Assembly: GCA_017506865.1 (NCBI GenBank)
Contig: JAFCMP010000519.1
Coordinates: 372,001 to 436,000 of the forward strand
Direction of reading: 5' to 3'
DNA length: 64,000 nucleotides
DNA from: Tribonema minus
Taxonomy: Eukaryota; Sar; Xanthophyceae; Tribonematales; Tribonemataceae
Each line of letters begins with the position of its first letter. The stretch's first letter is position 1. This document shows, one piece after another, positions 1 to 10,166 of this stretch. A program made the position numbers and the translations under genes. The notes beneath the pieces were generated by a model. It worked only from the letters and a program-made list of their open reading frames with translations. It was not told the DNA's origin and did not search any database.

Positions 1-96
1 GGCGGCGTATGTGCCGCACGCTCAGCGCCGACGGAGGCGCTTCCAACATCGCAAGCATGCAGCAGTGGCGCGCTTGGCAGCAGCGGCACTGCAGTC

Positions 97-1168
97 GTGC
101 TCTCAGCGCCGACAACGGCAGCGCATGCAGCTGTGCCTGCATGCGACATCGGCGGGCACAACAGCGGCGGCACCGCAGCTGCGCTTTTGGCCCCGGCGAC
201 AGCGGCGCTTTCACCGCTGCGCGCATGCAGTGGCGCGTGTGACAGTGGCGACAGTGCGGCCCCGCTCCCACCGCCCGGCAGCGGCGGCGGCGGCAGCGGC
301 GGCGGCTGCAGCGGCGCACGCGGCAGCGGTAGCGGCAAAGCACGGGGCGGCAGCGGCGGCGCACGAGGCGGCGCGCTTGGCAGCAGCGGCACTCTCAGCG
401 GCACTGCCACCGTACTCTCAGCGCCGACAACGGCGGCGCATGCAGCGGTGCGCGCATGCAACAGCGGCGCGCGTGACAGTGGTAGCACTGCAACCCCGCT
501 TTTAGCGCCGGCAGCGGCAGCAGTAACTGGGCGTGCGCGCAATGGATGCGCGCACAACGGTGGCACTTCAGCTGCGCGCACAGCGCTGCCTAGCGTGCTT
601 GCACCAACATGCGACGGCGGCAGCGGCGGTGGCGGCAGAAGCGGCGGCGCGCGCAGCGGCGGCAGCCGCGGCGGCGGCGGTAGCGGCGGCGTGCGCGGCG
701 GCGGCAGCAGCGGCGGCGGCGGCGGCGCACGCCACCAAGGCGGCGGCACGGGTGCGGCGAGCTCGGCGACGGCGACGGCGACGGTGCCGATGCAACAGCG
801 CGCCGGCATCAGCGCTGCGCGGCGCAGCATGCGTGCCGCAGGCAGCAGCTTGGGACGGCCGCTCTCGCGGCAGCAGCAGAAGCGGCGGGAGTACTGGTCG
901 GCGCATACGCCTGAGGAGCAGCAGCGCCTCCGCAACTGGCAGGCGCGGCATAAGGCGCTGCACAGGCGGCATGCAAGCAAGGAGAGGCGTGGCAATGGCG
1001 CAGCCGCCAGACGCAGCAGCAGCGGGGAGGCGCGGCGGTGCTTACACTAGCACAGCATTGTCTCCCACCAGCAATCAGGCTGCGCTTAGCGCATATTGCG
1101 CTGACATTTGTGAGACACAGACGGCAGCAGCTCTTTTGTGCGCCATGTGTCTTACCAGTGCATCTTGA
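97..1168 (+). pseudogene. Ala/Arg/Ser-rich low-complexity gene with basic KRREYW domain, left copy
   Basis: I do not recognise this family. The first ~700 bp are GCG/GCA-rich imperfect repeats that stay open in several frames, so coding there is uncertain. A more ordinary stretch follows at about 790-1000. It encodes a basic segment with RPLSRQQQKRREYW and HTPEEQQRLRNWQ motifs, probably helical. The same segment, also with an SNQAxLSAYCADICETQT tail, is encoded on the opposite strand at 63159-63965 in one uninterrupted frame. Here the basic segment and the tail lie in different frames because of an indel near 990-1030, so this copy looks frameshifted. It could be a dispersed gene family or part of an uncharacterised mobile element. 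Function unknown. Confidence 0.4.
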
Positions 1169-1272
1169 GCGGTTTGGCTCATGGGGGCGCTTGTTTGCAG
1201 GTTCACTGTTGAGCCTGTACGTTTAGACACCACACCGCTTGCATACCATCAGCAGTGTAGTTTCTGGGGGCG

Positions 1273-1319
1273 ATTGTCGTACAGGTCGAAATGCGTTGTA
1301 TTGACCACCTGGGCGCACA
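1273..1319. repeat. 47-bp direct duplicate of 2013-2059
   Basis: Positions 1273-1319 and 2013-2059 read identically. On the minus strand both encode the CAQVVNTTHFDLYDN segment of the gene at 1938-3111. A diverged third version lies near 62945-63000 in the opposite orientation. Between this repeat and 1938 (about 600 bp) I see only noise ORFs and a repeated 20-bp-class word at about 1411 and 1483. Confidence 0.75.
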
Positions 1320-1937
1320 AACCCACCCGCCCACCCTTTAGTTTTGTTTCAGTTGTACATGCGCACTTCTTCTGCGTGTGTTGCACAAACGCTGGGGGGG
1401 ATAAGTGCGCAGTGCCAACATGTCGGGGGCGTACCTACTGTAGTAGCTGTAGAATGGTGGTGCACTTGCTTGCGTTGGTTACGCAGTGCCAACATGTCGG
1501 GGGCGCATAAAGCAGCGGAGCAAGTTGCTTGCTTTCAAGTTTGTCTGTTGCAGCGTTAGGATATTGAGTTGTTTTGCAACGCCATAGTTGCCACTCCAGC
1601 CAGACGCGCCACAGTCTGTCTGAGACTTGTTGGTGGCGGAGGGTTGCTGATATATGCCATATGCCCGTGTTATTTCAGAGTTTTGGCGGTCGTGGATGAC
1701 AGCCGTGCTTGCATTGCATTTTGTAGCAGTATTGCATGTGTAGTGTCTAGGGCGCCTCACATGAGTGCATGGCTTCCGACTTGTGGAGTGGAAGAGCCAT
1801 GCAGGGGGCGATTGTAGTGAGGCAACCCTAGGCGGAGCAGTAGTTGAAGTAGGGCTTGCATCGCGAATGCCTTTTGTGCAGTAATCAGACACGACTTTAA
1901 CCTTCAACATGGCACAGCTTCTTCTGCTTCTACCTGT

Positions 1938-3111
1938 TTAGCCACGCTTGCATATCAGGGTGATATTGCACTTGGGGAGGGCGCTCCGGTCCACCTCCCA
2001 CGGCACCAGGCAATTGTCGTACAGGTCGAAATGCGTTGTATTGACCACCTGGGCGCACAGGCGGCGCCGCGGCGGCAGAAGGCCAGCGCTGTGCGCGTGA
2101 GCAGCTCCAGGTCGCCTGCCGTGAAGGCCGCGAAACGGTGCGCCCGCGGCAGGGAGCCGTCGGGTACTAGCAGCAGGCACGGCAGCAGATGCAGCAGCTT
2201 GCACCATGCACCCGCTGTGGCGGACGCCTGCGCAGCTGCCTCGGCCCCGTGCGCCTGCGCCACCGCCGTTTGCGCCTCCCGGAGCCCCGCCAGCGTGGCT
2301 GTTAAGGCGGCTGTAAAGTCCGAGCGGTGCTCCAGGCGAATGCGGCGGCCACCCACCAGTTGCTGCTGCAGTACGTAGTCAAAGGAAACTTTAAGGTCGT
2401 CAAGCGCTGCGCGCGCGGGCGAGAGCGGCGCGAGCGTCCAGAGCGGAAGCGCGCTGCGCCACGTTGGCCCTGCCGCAGCCATCGCGGCAGCTGCACGGGC
2501 GCCGGGGCCGCGCGCGCCGCCGCTGCCAGTGGCCGTAGAGAGGGGGAGGATGGGGGGCAGAGGCGCGACGCTGGGCCCGTGCGGCCGCTGCGTTGCGGCC
2601 GCGGGCCGGGATTTCTCGAGGTGGCGGCGCAGGTGCAATCTCGTGCGCACGCACCCGGGCTCACCGCACGAATCCATGCGCAGAGTACCAGCTCGGGTTC
2701 CACGGCGTGATAGGTGCCCTCGCGGGCTCGGTGGAGGGTCAGACACTCGGCGTCAATCGCCTGCATACGCGTGAGGAAGTCGGCAGGCATATCCGGATGC
2801 TCGCGGCGCTGGTGATCCGCCAGCGCCGTGGCGATGCGGCGCGCCAGCGCCAGCGACGCTGACGTCTGCGCGGTGAGCGTGTACGCCTCCCCGTTCCTGC
2901 GGAGGCGCAATTTGGGCACTGGCACCCGAAAGAGGCAGCCAGTGTCATGTAAAGGGCAGCGCGGATAAATGGCAGCCGTTGCAGGCTGAGCGGGCGCCTG
3001 CACTGCCTCGGGCTGCGCCGGATCTGTGCCCGCCGCGGCAGCCGCTGCTGCAGCAGCAGCTGCCGCAAAGGCCGCTGGTGCGGCTCCCCCTGAAATAGAG
3101 TCAGACATCAT
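1938..3111 (-). pseudogene. Broken gene of unknown function, possibly retrotransposon-derived
   Basis: The minus strand opens at 3111 with MMSDSISGG followed by an Ala-rich run. Then comes a possible zinc-finger-like segment (CPLHDTGC ... HQRREH). The likely coding frame then shifts near 2660 to one carrying FDYVLQQQLVGG and WCKLLHLLPCLLL ... GDLELLTR. It shifts again near 2060 to the tail LCAQVVNTTHFDLYDN ... KCNITLICKRG and a stop at 1938. The middle segment resembles the region upstream of the reverse transcriptase in non-LTR retrotransposons, including the one in this window (RLLHLLAAMAF ... GDFAELLRK), but no RT motifs are present. The first shift could be an intron (GTGAGC near 2665); the second has no good splice signals. 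Function unknown. Confidence 0.35.
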
Positions 3112-3144
3112 TACGATGAATGAGGGGAGCGCCGCACCGGCGGC

Positions 3145-6100
3145 TTACAGGCCCGAGGCGCCGCCGCCTCCCTCCGGTGCCGGCGGCGGCGCCGTCAAGG
3201 TGGAGAGGAAGCGGTCGGCGGCGGACTGACCCTGAGGCAGCCCGCGCGCAGGGCGTGCAGCGGGGGGTTCCGCCGCCGAGCCCGGCGTGCGCTCAGCAGC
3301 CGTGCGTTTGCGGCCGGCCCAGGGGCGGGGTGTGCCACTGTCGGACATAAGCGCGCTGCTGTCACTGGCAGGCATGGGGGGCTGCCCGCTGCGCGAGGGG
3401 GAGGCGCTGCAGCCGCTGCCGTGCGAGCCGCTGGCGACGATGCGCGCCGACACCGCGAGCGCCCGCGTGAGCAAGAGCGCGGCGGCTGCCGCGGCGCCGC
3501 CGCTGCCCAGGAGGGCTCTGCTGGATGTGCAAAGGGATCTGTGCAGCTGCCAGCATCTGAGGCTGGGCGTTGGGGTGAATGGCAGGGTTGTGCACTACGC
3601 TGGTCGGCAGCGCATTGTACATGAACGCAGGCGCAGCAGGCTGCACTTGGGGGAAGCCTCTGAGCGCATGGTGCTGCATCGTGTGGAGCATTTGTATGTG
3701 CATGAATTGCTGCGACTGCTGCTGTGCAAGCAATGTCTGGTGCTCTGCCTGCTGCTGTGCAAGCCGCTCCCGGTGCTGTGCCTGCTGCCGCGCAAGCTGT
3801 GCCTTATGCTGCGCCTCCTCCCGTGCAAGCCATGCCTCCTCCTGCGCCTAGGATCCGCTCCGCTCATCCGCGACCCTGAAAGCCAAGAAGCAACCGAGGC
3901 CCTTGTCCAGTAGTAAAGTCTCCAGGGCAGAACTGATATTGAAGTTGGGTTATGGCTTGCTGTAGCCCTATGTCAGGGGCATCTGCTGACTACTCACTTG
4001 TTGAAGTTGATATTGATCCTGATGTGATATTGAACTTCAACGGTGATATTCAAACTTCAACTTCATGCCAACTTCAACTGTCATGTCACTGCTCAACGTG
4101 CAATAGCACGGCTCCACCCATCTCAACTTCAACAACCAAGAGCTCTTCTGGTGCGTCTGAGTGAGGCCAACAACCTACTAGTATCTAACTTCAACAGTTT
4201 GAGGGTCTTGACTGACCTCACTATAGCATAAGTGCTCGGTTGCTTTTTGCGTTTCAGGGTCGCGGATGGGCGGAGCGGATCCTGCCTCCTCCTGCGCAAG
4301 CCATACCTCCTGCTGCGCCTTCTGCTGCGCAAGCCAGGCCTTATGCTGCGACTCCTGCTGCGCCTGTTGTTGTGCAAGCCACGCCTGGTGCTGCACAAGC
4401 CAAACCTGGCCCTGTGCCCCCTGCTGCGCAAGCCGCTCCTGCTGCTGTGTTTGGTCGGTCATGCTGCCACTAGCGGACGCCCCCATCCTGTCACCAACAG
4501 TGTTGATGGTGTTATGCTCAGCCCTCCACTGGTGGTACTTGGTGACATATGCGTAACCATCCAGATGTATTTCATCTAGGCTGTCGATTAGACGCTCGTG
4601 CGCCGCCGTATGCTTTCCGCTGAGATCCATCGTATGCACATCCTTGAAGATGTCTGCAGGTACAAGTACGATAAAGCGTATGAGCAGGCCATATAAGTCG
4701 CAGTCAAGGCGTATTATGCAGTCGAAATCTCAGGTTCCATCGAAAACCAGGGGTAACACCTTGTAGTTATACAGTCATACAGCCGAAAATGGACATCTGG
4801 TGTCATTTCATCCGGAGCTGCAAATGCAAGCAAGATTGTAGAAGCTGTTGACTGTTTGAAGTGCCACAAATAGTCTTGAAGCCCTACCTTTGATGTACTC
4901 GTTGCGGATAGAGCACAGCCCCCAGTTAGGGATGGAGAAGTGGGACATGCCGAGGGTCCTGATCACCTCGGTGTATGTCTCCTCACTGAGCAGCTCGTTG
5001 CAACTGCCTGCTAGTCCAATGATACGGTCGGCCACAGGCGTCGTAGGAGAGTCGGTGCTCTGCTGCCACAGTACCCTCATGGCCCGGCACACAAGGGTGG
5101 CGATCAGGTGCGCGCGGGTGAGGTCGCTTGGCACATACATGCATTGTCTGACAACCGTGAGCCATCCCTTCTTCCGCCCGTTGTTGTAAAACTTGCCAGG
5201 TTGGTGAATTGTCTGCATGAACAGCAGGCAAGCAGTCGGTTAAACTGTGTGTGAGAAACCCGTGACATACAAGATCTGACACGGTCAAGCACAACATGGG
5301 GTCATCACATAATCACAAGCGCATGCTCCGTCCTCTCGAGCACAGTGCGTTAAAGCGTCACAGTAAGCTTGCAAAGCATTATATGAATCATCATGACCAT
5401 GCATCTTCACCTGAAAGAGGCACATTCCGTGCTCAGTGGACTTGGCAAACACGAGAGACGCACGATTGTTCCAGAAGTCCTTCTGGCGCATGGGACAATC
5501 AGAGAACACTGCAATGTGGACCAGCAACTCCAACTTGAAGCAGTCGTAGAGGTTGAAGCCGGTGTCGAGCAGGTGCTGTACGAGCTCAGGCAGCCAGGGC
5601 ACCTCTGAAAAGCGAGAGTCGTCCGCTTGGTGATGGTAGTCATCATCTCCCCAGTAGAAACGTGGAGACAGCACAGAGGTGAGGTTGTCCAGGTCCTTCA
5701 TCGACATGCCCTTGGTCAGCAGCCAGCTATTGATGGCCTTCGTGAAAGGTTGGTATGTCCCCCTGACCATGATGTCCATCATTTCGTCGCACAAGTTTCT
5801 GTTGAACTCCGCATCTATCTGAGTGCCTGCGGCTTTCGCGGCCTCCATCTTGTGTCCGGCGTCTGCAGGCACGAGCGTGGTCATGCAAGCCCACGCCTCG
5901 ACGCCCACTGCTCTATTGGTGCCGATGATGTCGGTCGACACCATTGCCACCTACGTGAGGACGGCGCGGCAGCATGTACATGAGACGTCGGCGCGTTCTG
6001 CAAAAGCACTCGCCATGCGATGCAGCATGCTTGAATGACGAGCGGACGTACCTGTCCTGTTGGTCCGCCCCGCAAGACGCGCAAGAGCTGGTGCGAGCGT

Positions 6101-6291
6101 TGCGATGATGGCTGGGAGAGTGTGAGTGCAAGGAGCCTTCCGCTGCTCTTTTTACCGGGTTTATGCTTTCGCCAGTGCGGCTTGTCTAGTGTCGCTGCAA
6201 TCTGTTCTGATGCCAAGCAGCTGCCGTTGATTGTCACCCAGCGCGTGAGGCTCTGCTTCAGCTCATGCACGACGGTTAAAGTTGTCTCCAT
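3145..6291 (-). pseudogene. Five-exon gene of unknown function with Gln-rich tail, disrupted
   Basis: I inferred exons from frame continuity and GT-AG boundaries: 6291-6156, 6111-6052, 5997-5411, 5212-4888 and 4653-3145. Phases agree at every junction (1, 1, 0, 1). The start METTLTVVHELKQ fits as an N-terminus. The middle exons encode an ordinary globular-looking sequence (MRQKDFWNNRASLVFAK; LCSIRNEYIK). The last exon encodes WLAQQQAQQ-type repeats, a segment paralogous to the exon at 9234-9801, and a Pro/Ser/Ala-rich C-terminus. Two lesions are visible: an in-frame TAG at 5951-5953 in the third exon, and a 434-bp inverted-repeat element at 3850-4283 inside the Gln-rich repeats. I do not recognise the family; no catalytic motif is evident. 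It is divergently arranged with the gene at 6506. Confidence 0.55.
3850..4283 (-). mobile_element. MITE-like element with ~49-bp terminal inverted repeats, copy 1
   Basis: The ends 3850-3898 and 4235-4283 are near-perfect inverted repeats (AGGATCCGCTCCGC...AAGCAACCGAG). A second copy of exactly 434 bp lies at 35790-36223 in the opposite orientation. There is no ORF, so it is non-autonomous. A GCCT flanks both ends (3846-3849, 4284-4287), but the host sequence is itself repetitive, so this duplication is uncertain. The element interrupts the Gln-rich exon of the gene at 3145-6291. Confidence 0.85.
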
Positions 6292-6505
6292 CCAAAAAAA
6301 GGCGCGAATTTGAATTGTAGGTTATTCGCGCAACATGTAACCAGCCTTGTCTTTGCAGCTTTGACAGCCAACAAGGTCGCCAGGACCGGCTTGATTGTTG
6401 CTGCAGTGGCAGCAGCGTAAGCATCTGGCCGATGAAGCGAGTAAATTCCCCCGCTTTGTATATTCCCTGACCCGACCAGCGCTCATTCCAATACCCATTC
6501 CCAAC

Positions 6506-7933
6506 ATGATGAAGCGCGCAAGGACAGACGGCGCCGGTGAAGACGTGCCGGGTGCGCAGCCGCAGGATCATCAAACAGTGTCGAGCGTGGTTTTCAAGTG
6601 CCAGGCGGTCGAGTACGAGGTACCGATGGAAGTGCTGCTGACGACTGAGAAGGTGCCAATGCTTCGCAACTGGGCGCTGTCTGACACCTATAAGGATGCG
6701 CCGCTCCAGTGCGGAAGCCAGCTACTGGTGACCCTCACGCCTTCACAGGACATCAACCCTGCCATGCTTTACGACGTCTTCTCCTTCGTCACCAAGGGCA
6801 CTTTTACCCAGCGACATAAGTCCTAGACTCCTGCGCCAGCTGCACTTCTTCGGCATGGAGCAGCCATCCCACCTACCCGCCAACTACTTCACCCGCATTG
6901 AGAGAGCTGACCTGGAGTACGACTCGTGCTTATTCATCCACCGCCTCATTAACATGAATGGCCGCTGGGGAGGGAGGCCAAAGCTACCAATGATGACGGT
7001 GAACATGCGGTGCGACAAGTACTTGCTTCACGACAGGTGAGGACAAGTCCACTCAGCGAGTGACATGAATCTTCTATCACCTGCAGTGCTATGAGTTGAC
7101 ATGGCGTTTGCTAGACATGGTGTTTGCTAGACATGGCGTTTGCTAGACACGGCGTTTGCTAGACATGGCGTTTGCTAGACATGGCGTTTGCTAGACACGG
7201 CGTTTGCTAGACATGGCGTTTGCTAGACATGGCGTTGACTAATGCAACCCATTGTTGTCACTTCTGCAGGTGGAGCTATGACGCTGGTGCCTACAAGTAC
7301 GTGATGGCCTACCCTGACATTCTGCGAGAACAGGCGCTCATCAAGTTTGGGCTCAACATTACTGTGGCAGATTGCCCTGCCACAGACAGCACTTGTGTTG
7401 CAGTTTATTGGGGAGGAGCTGACGAGGACCGTTACGACTTGGAGTTCAAACCAGGACCAGATGACGAAGACATGTTCACTGCTCCAATCATTGCAACGAT
7501 GACGCATCGTGTAGAACCAGCAAGTGACGAGGGCCCCTTTTTCCAAGATTTGACTGTGGATGGCCACACAATCGGGTTTGCCGCACACTTGGCTGATGAT
7601 AATTGGGTTGTGTCGTGTTGTCTGCCAGAAGCATTCCAGCGACAGCAGCTTTCCCCAACTTACTTCAATGTGTGTGCTTCAGCCCAGTTTGACCGCTGCG
7701 GCTGTAACCACACGGGTGTCCTGGACAATGCCCATGTAGGCTTTCTACACCATGGACACTTGTTCAGACACTTGTTCAGGGCGGCTAACAGCAAGGGACC
7801 TCTTGCGATAGCTTTGCGGCGTGGCACATCCTTCAAAGCTCAGTACTTCATGGAGCTCGATGCCATTGACCGTAGCCTCAGAGACCGTGAAACCCCACAG
7901 AGGGCGGTCGCCATCAGCCTCAAACTTGTGTGA
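6506..7933 (+). CDS. Two-exon gene, possible BTB/POZ-like N-terminal domain (frameshift in exon 1)
   Basis: The start MMKRARTDG at 6506 follows a short leader. Residues ~25-100 (VVFKCQAVEYEVPMEVL ... MLRNWALSD ... YDVFSFVTKGTF), followed by LLRQLHFFGMEQP, have the spacing of a BTB/POZ or T1-like fold. This is a tentative pattern match. The first exon ends at 7036 (AG before GTGAGG). The second starts at 7270 after TTCTGCAG and restores the Arg codon (phase 2). It encodes WSYDAGAYKYVMAYPD and continues to the TGA at 7931-7933. Between GTFT and LLRQL (about 6810-6825) the frame must move by one base, since otherwise a TAG at 6824-6826 ends it. That is either a real lesion or a sequence error. 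The C-terminal ~220 residues are unrecognised. A TGTAA lies at 8113. Confidence 0.5.
7098..7236. repeat. 16-bp tandem repeat, ~8.7 copies, in an intron
   Basis: The unit GACATGGCGTTTGCTA repeats from 7098 with single-base variants (CACGG, TGGTG). It lies wholly within the intron 7037-7269 of the gene at 6506-7933. Confidence 0.95.
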
Positions 7934-8112
7934 CGCCCCAGCAGTACAAGCAGGTGTCACGCTCCAACCCACATTGCCTTTGCCCACTGGCAGACAGCAC
8001 AGTGCGCACACATATTTTATGAAGATGACATACAATGACACAAGCCAGTATATGATAAATGGCCACAATCCACTGATCTCCTTGTGTGTGTTGCAATCGT
8101 ATAACTGTACAT

Positions 8113-8117
8113 TGTAA
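8113..8117 (+). other. TGTAA polyadenylation-like signal
   Basis: TGTAA lies 180 bp after the stop at 7933. TGTAA is the usual polyadenylation signal in chlorophyte green algae. A 5-base match is weak evidence on its own. Confidence 0.35.
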
Positions 8118-8339
8118 TCTGTGCCCTCATGTTTCAATTGCACTCTGCCTGGTGTAGTTTGCAATTGCCTGACTGCTTGGCTTGACAGTGATGACAAATG
8201 TGCACCCAAAAGTACGGTTACATGTGTTCTGGATGTTGTGTGCTTTACATGATGCTTTACATGAATTCGGACATGTTCAAAACCTTCACCGAGCAAATCC
8301 TTGCATTGCACATACTGTTACAGGAACGGGCCACAGAAG

Positions 8340-8930
8340 GTTAGCCTCTGAAACAGTTTCTTGGGTGGACCATCAAAATCGAAATCAGCGTTTAGGGTCA
8401 GCCTCTGAAAAATAGTTATTTCAGGTGGGCCACGATGAAAACTGAAATCAGGTTATGCTCGCGGCTTGCAGGTCAAGGTGATGAGGTCACAATGATGAAC
8501 CGCTCTCCTTTGCACGCTCACTTTCAACTAATAGTATCTTGCCTCACCTGCGATCCCGCAAACCCTCTATGGATGTCTACACCCCTTAGTTTTGGTTGGA
8601 GGCGGGCTCTAGGGTCAGCCTCTGAACAACATTTTTTTGACAGAGCCAGACTCAGGAACTTCAAGTGTGCTCAACAGTTCTCGTGCGTGCTTGAAGGCTG
8701 AGTACGGTGACTGCTGATGTAGGGTTAGGGTAAACCTCTCTTACACCGATCTCACCTACACTTTCGATCAAGGACCGTTTATTTGCAGTGTACAAAATCT
8801 AGCGAGCGTCGTACCAACCCCATTTTGGGTCAGCCTCTGAGAAATACTTTTTTCGACAGGCCCAGGATCAGGAACTTCAAGTGTCAACAAGGCGGCAGGT
8901 GGACACACCGAACGACACAGATGACTGCCT
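8340..8930. repeat. Solo fragments of the 11-14 kb satellite
   Basis: The phrase GGTCAGCCTCTGA with the following TTTTTTCGACAGGCCCAG... segment occurs near 8398, 8612 and 8827. The AAAATCTAGCGAGCGTCGTACC segment occurs near 8798. These are diverged, non-tandem copies of the array at 11190-14320. I see no gene between 8118 and 9233. Confidence 0.7.
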
Positions 8931-9233
8931 GGACCTTTAGCACAGACAAAGTTCAGCAGCTGTTGCATACGCACTTCAAAGCCGCAAAAGCAGTCATGCG
9001 AGAAACGCATGCTAGAAGTTCGTGCAGAGAAGAATGACGTCCATTCAAGCAAATGGTAGCACTCTCAGTCCACAGCATAGAGCATTTGTGCCCAGAATCC
9101 CTTTCACTCTAGTTAGGTTCATGGCACCCCATGGCCTGCACGCCTCAGGCGTCTCAGGCGCTTATTAGCAATATTTCAAGCCTGCCCGTGGTGCACTGTG
9201 TATTTTCTAGGACTCAAGTGCAGCACACACTGT

Positions 9234-9801
9234 TCAAGGCTTGGGCGGGTTGAAACCGTACCCGGGCCATGTGAAGTAGAAGCAGGGAGCGTTCTGCACA
9301 CTGGTGGTGGGCAGCATGTTACGCGAGAGAGCGCGCGCAGGTGGCTGCAACTGAGAGAAGCCACTGCGCGAGAAGTTCTGCATCATGTGGAAGTACATGA
9401 CCTGCTGTGCCTGCTGCTGCGCAAGCCACGCCTGGTGCGCCTGTCTAGCCTGCTGCGCGCTCTCGTTTTGCAGCGTCTGGAGGTGCTGCAACGATATTGC
9501 ATGCGTGGCATTCATCTGCTGTATACTGACAGCGTGCATACGCTGCATGTTCTGGATGGCCTCCGCAGCCACTTGCGCGACACTACGTGCATCCCCACCG
9601 CCACCATACCCACCACCCCCCTGCCTGACACTGTCCCTATCGCTACCGGCATCAGCGATGTCATCGCCGGCCATCGGGCTGCCACTACCCCCACCACCAT
9701 ACCTGCCGCCATTGTTGACGCGCTGGCATTTGGATGGGCGCAGCAAGCTGGTGTTCTCGGCACGCACCCATTGGTTGTAGTTGGAGATGGCCGCGTCGAG
9801 A
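9234..9801 (-). CDS. Gln-rich 3' exon, duplicate end of the neighbouring gene
   Basis: The exon starts after an acceptor (ACTCCAG) at 9801 in phase 2 and ends with a stop at 9234. It encodes AAISNYNQWVRAEN, a Gly-rich run, and AQVAAEAIQNMQRMHAV. A coiled-coil-prone Gln/Ala repeat (HQAWLAQQQAQQ) follows, then the tail SVQNAPCFYFTWPGYG. The Gln-rich part parallels the last exon of the gene at 3145-6291. The tail parallels the end of the ORF at 10167 (AVQNGPPGLYFTGLEH), and the 3' flanks (9100-9180 and 10035-10090) also match. So this is a duplicated alternative 3' end. I could not identify the donor exon it would be spliced to. Function unknown. Confidence 0.45.
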
Positions 9802-10110
9802 CTGGAGTGTCAGCGGTGTCACGCGGAAACAAATTTGGTGCTGGTGGTGGCAGGCAAGCATTGCACCCCATGAGCATGGCGTGCTGCGATTACATGTAGC
9901 AAACAATGTCAGAATGCACAAGCAACGACAACAGAAGGCAGAACAGTAGAACAGCACCACCTCGTCAGAGCCTTCAGATTGAACTTAGCCTGCTTACCAC
10001 ACACAGCATGAAGCAAATGTACCTTAGGAACACTTTCACTCTAGTTAGTTCCACAGGCACCCGGGGCATGCACGCCGCGGCGTCCTAGCCAACTTATCGG
10101 ATGACTAATG

Positions 10111-10115
10111 TTACA
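10111..10115 (-). other. TGTAA polyadenylation-like signal
   Basis: TGTAA on the minus strand, about 52 nt after the stop at 10167. Consistent with chlorophyte 3' end formation, but weak on its own. Confidence 0.4.
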
Positions 10116-10166
10116 AGCACGGCACACGATGCATTAATGAACCCTTGACAGTACCCTGGCCCCTAC

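Larger units (their letters stand above)
1..1320 (+). repeat. Left arm of a large inverted repeat (partner 62930-64000)
   Basis: The sequence from the window start to about 1319 matches the reverse complement of about 62935-64000. The match is close at 1035-1185, and patchier in the low-complexity part and at 1190-1319, where the right arm has extra sequence. Both arms run to the window edge, so the true extent is unknown. Confidence 0.7.

Noticed and set aside
1..790. Collagen-like or Gly-rich secreted protein in the GGC/GCG tracts
   Set aside because: All frames are open because of GC-rich simple sequence; composition alone explains the ORFs.
7098..7236. CRISPR-like 16-bp repeats
   Set aside because: Direct head-to-tail repeats without spacers; an intronic minisatellite.
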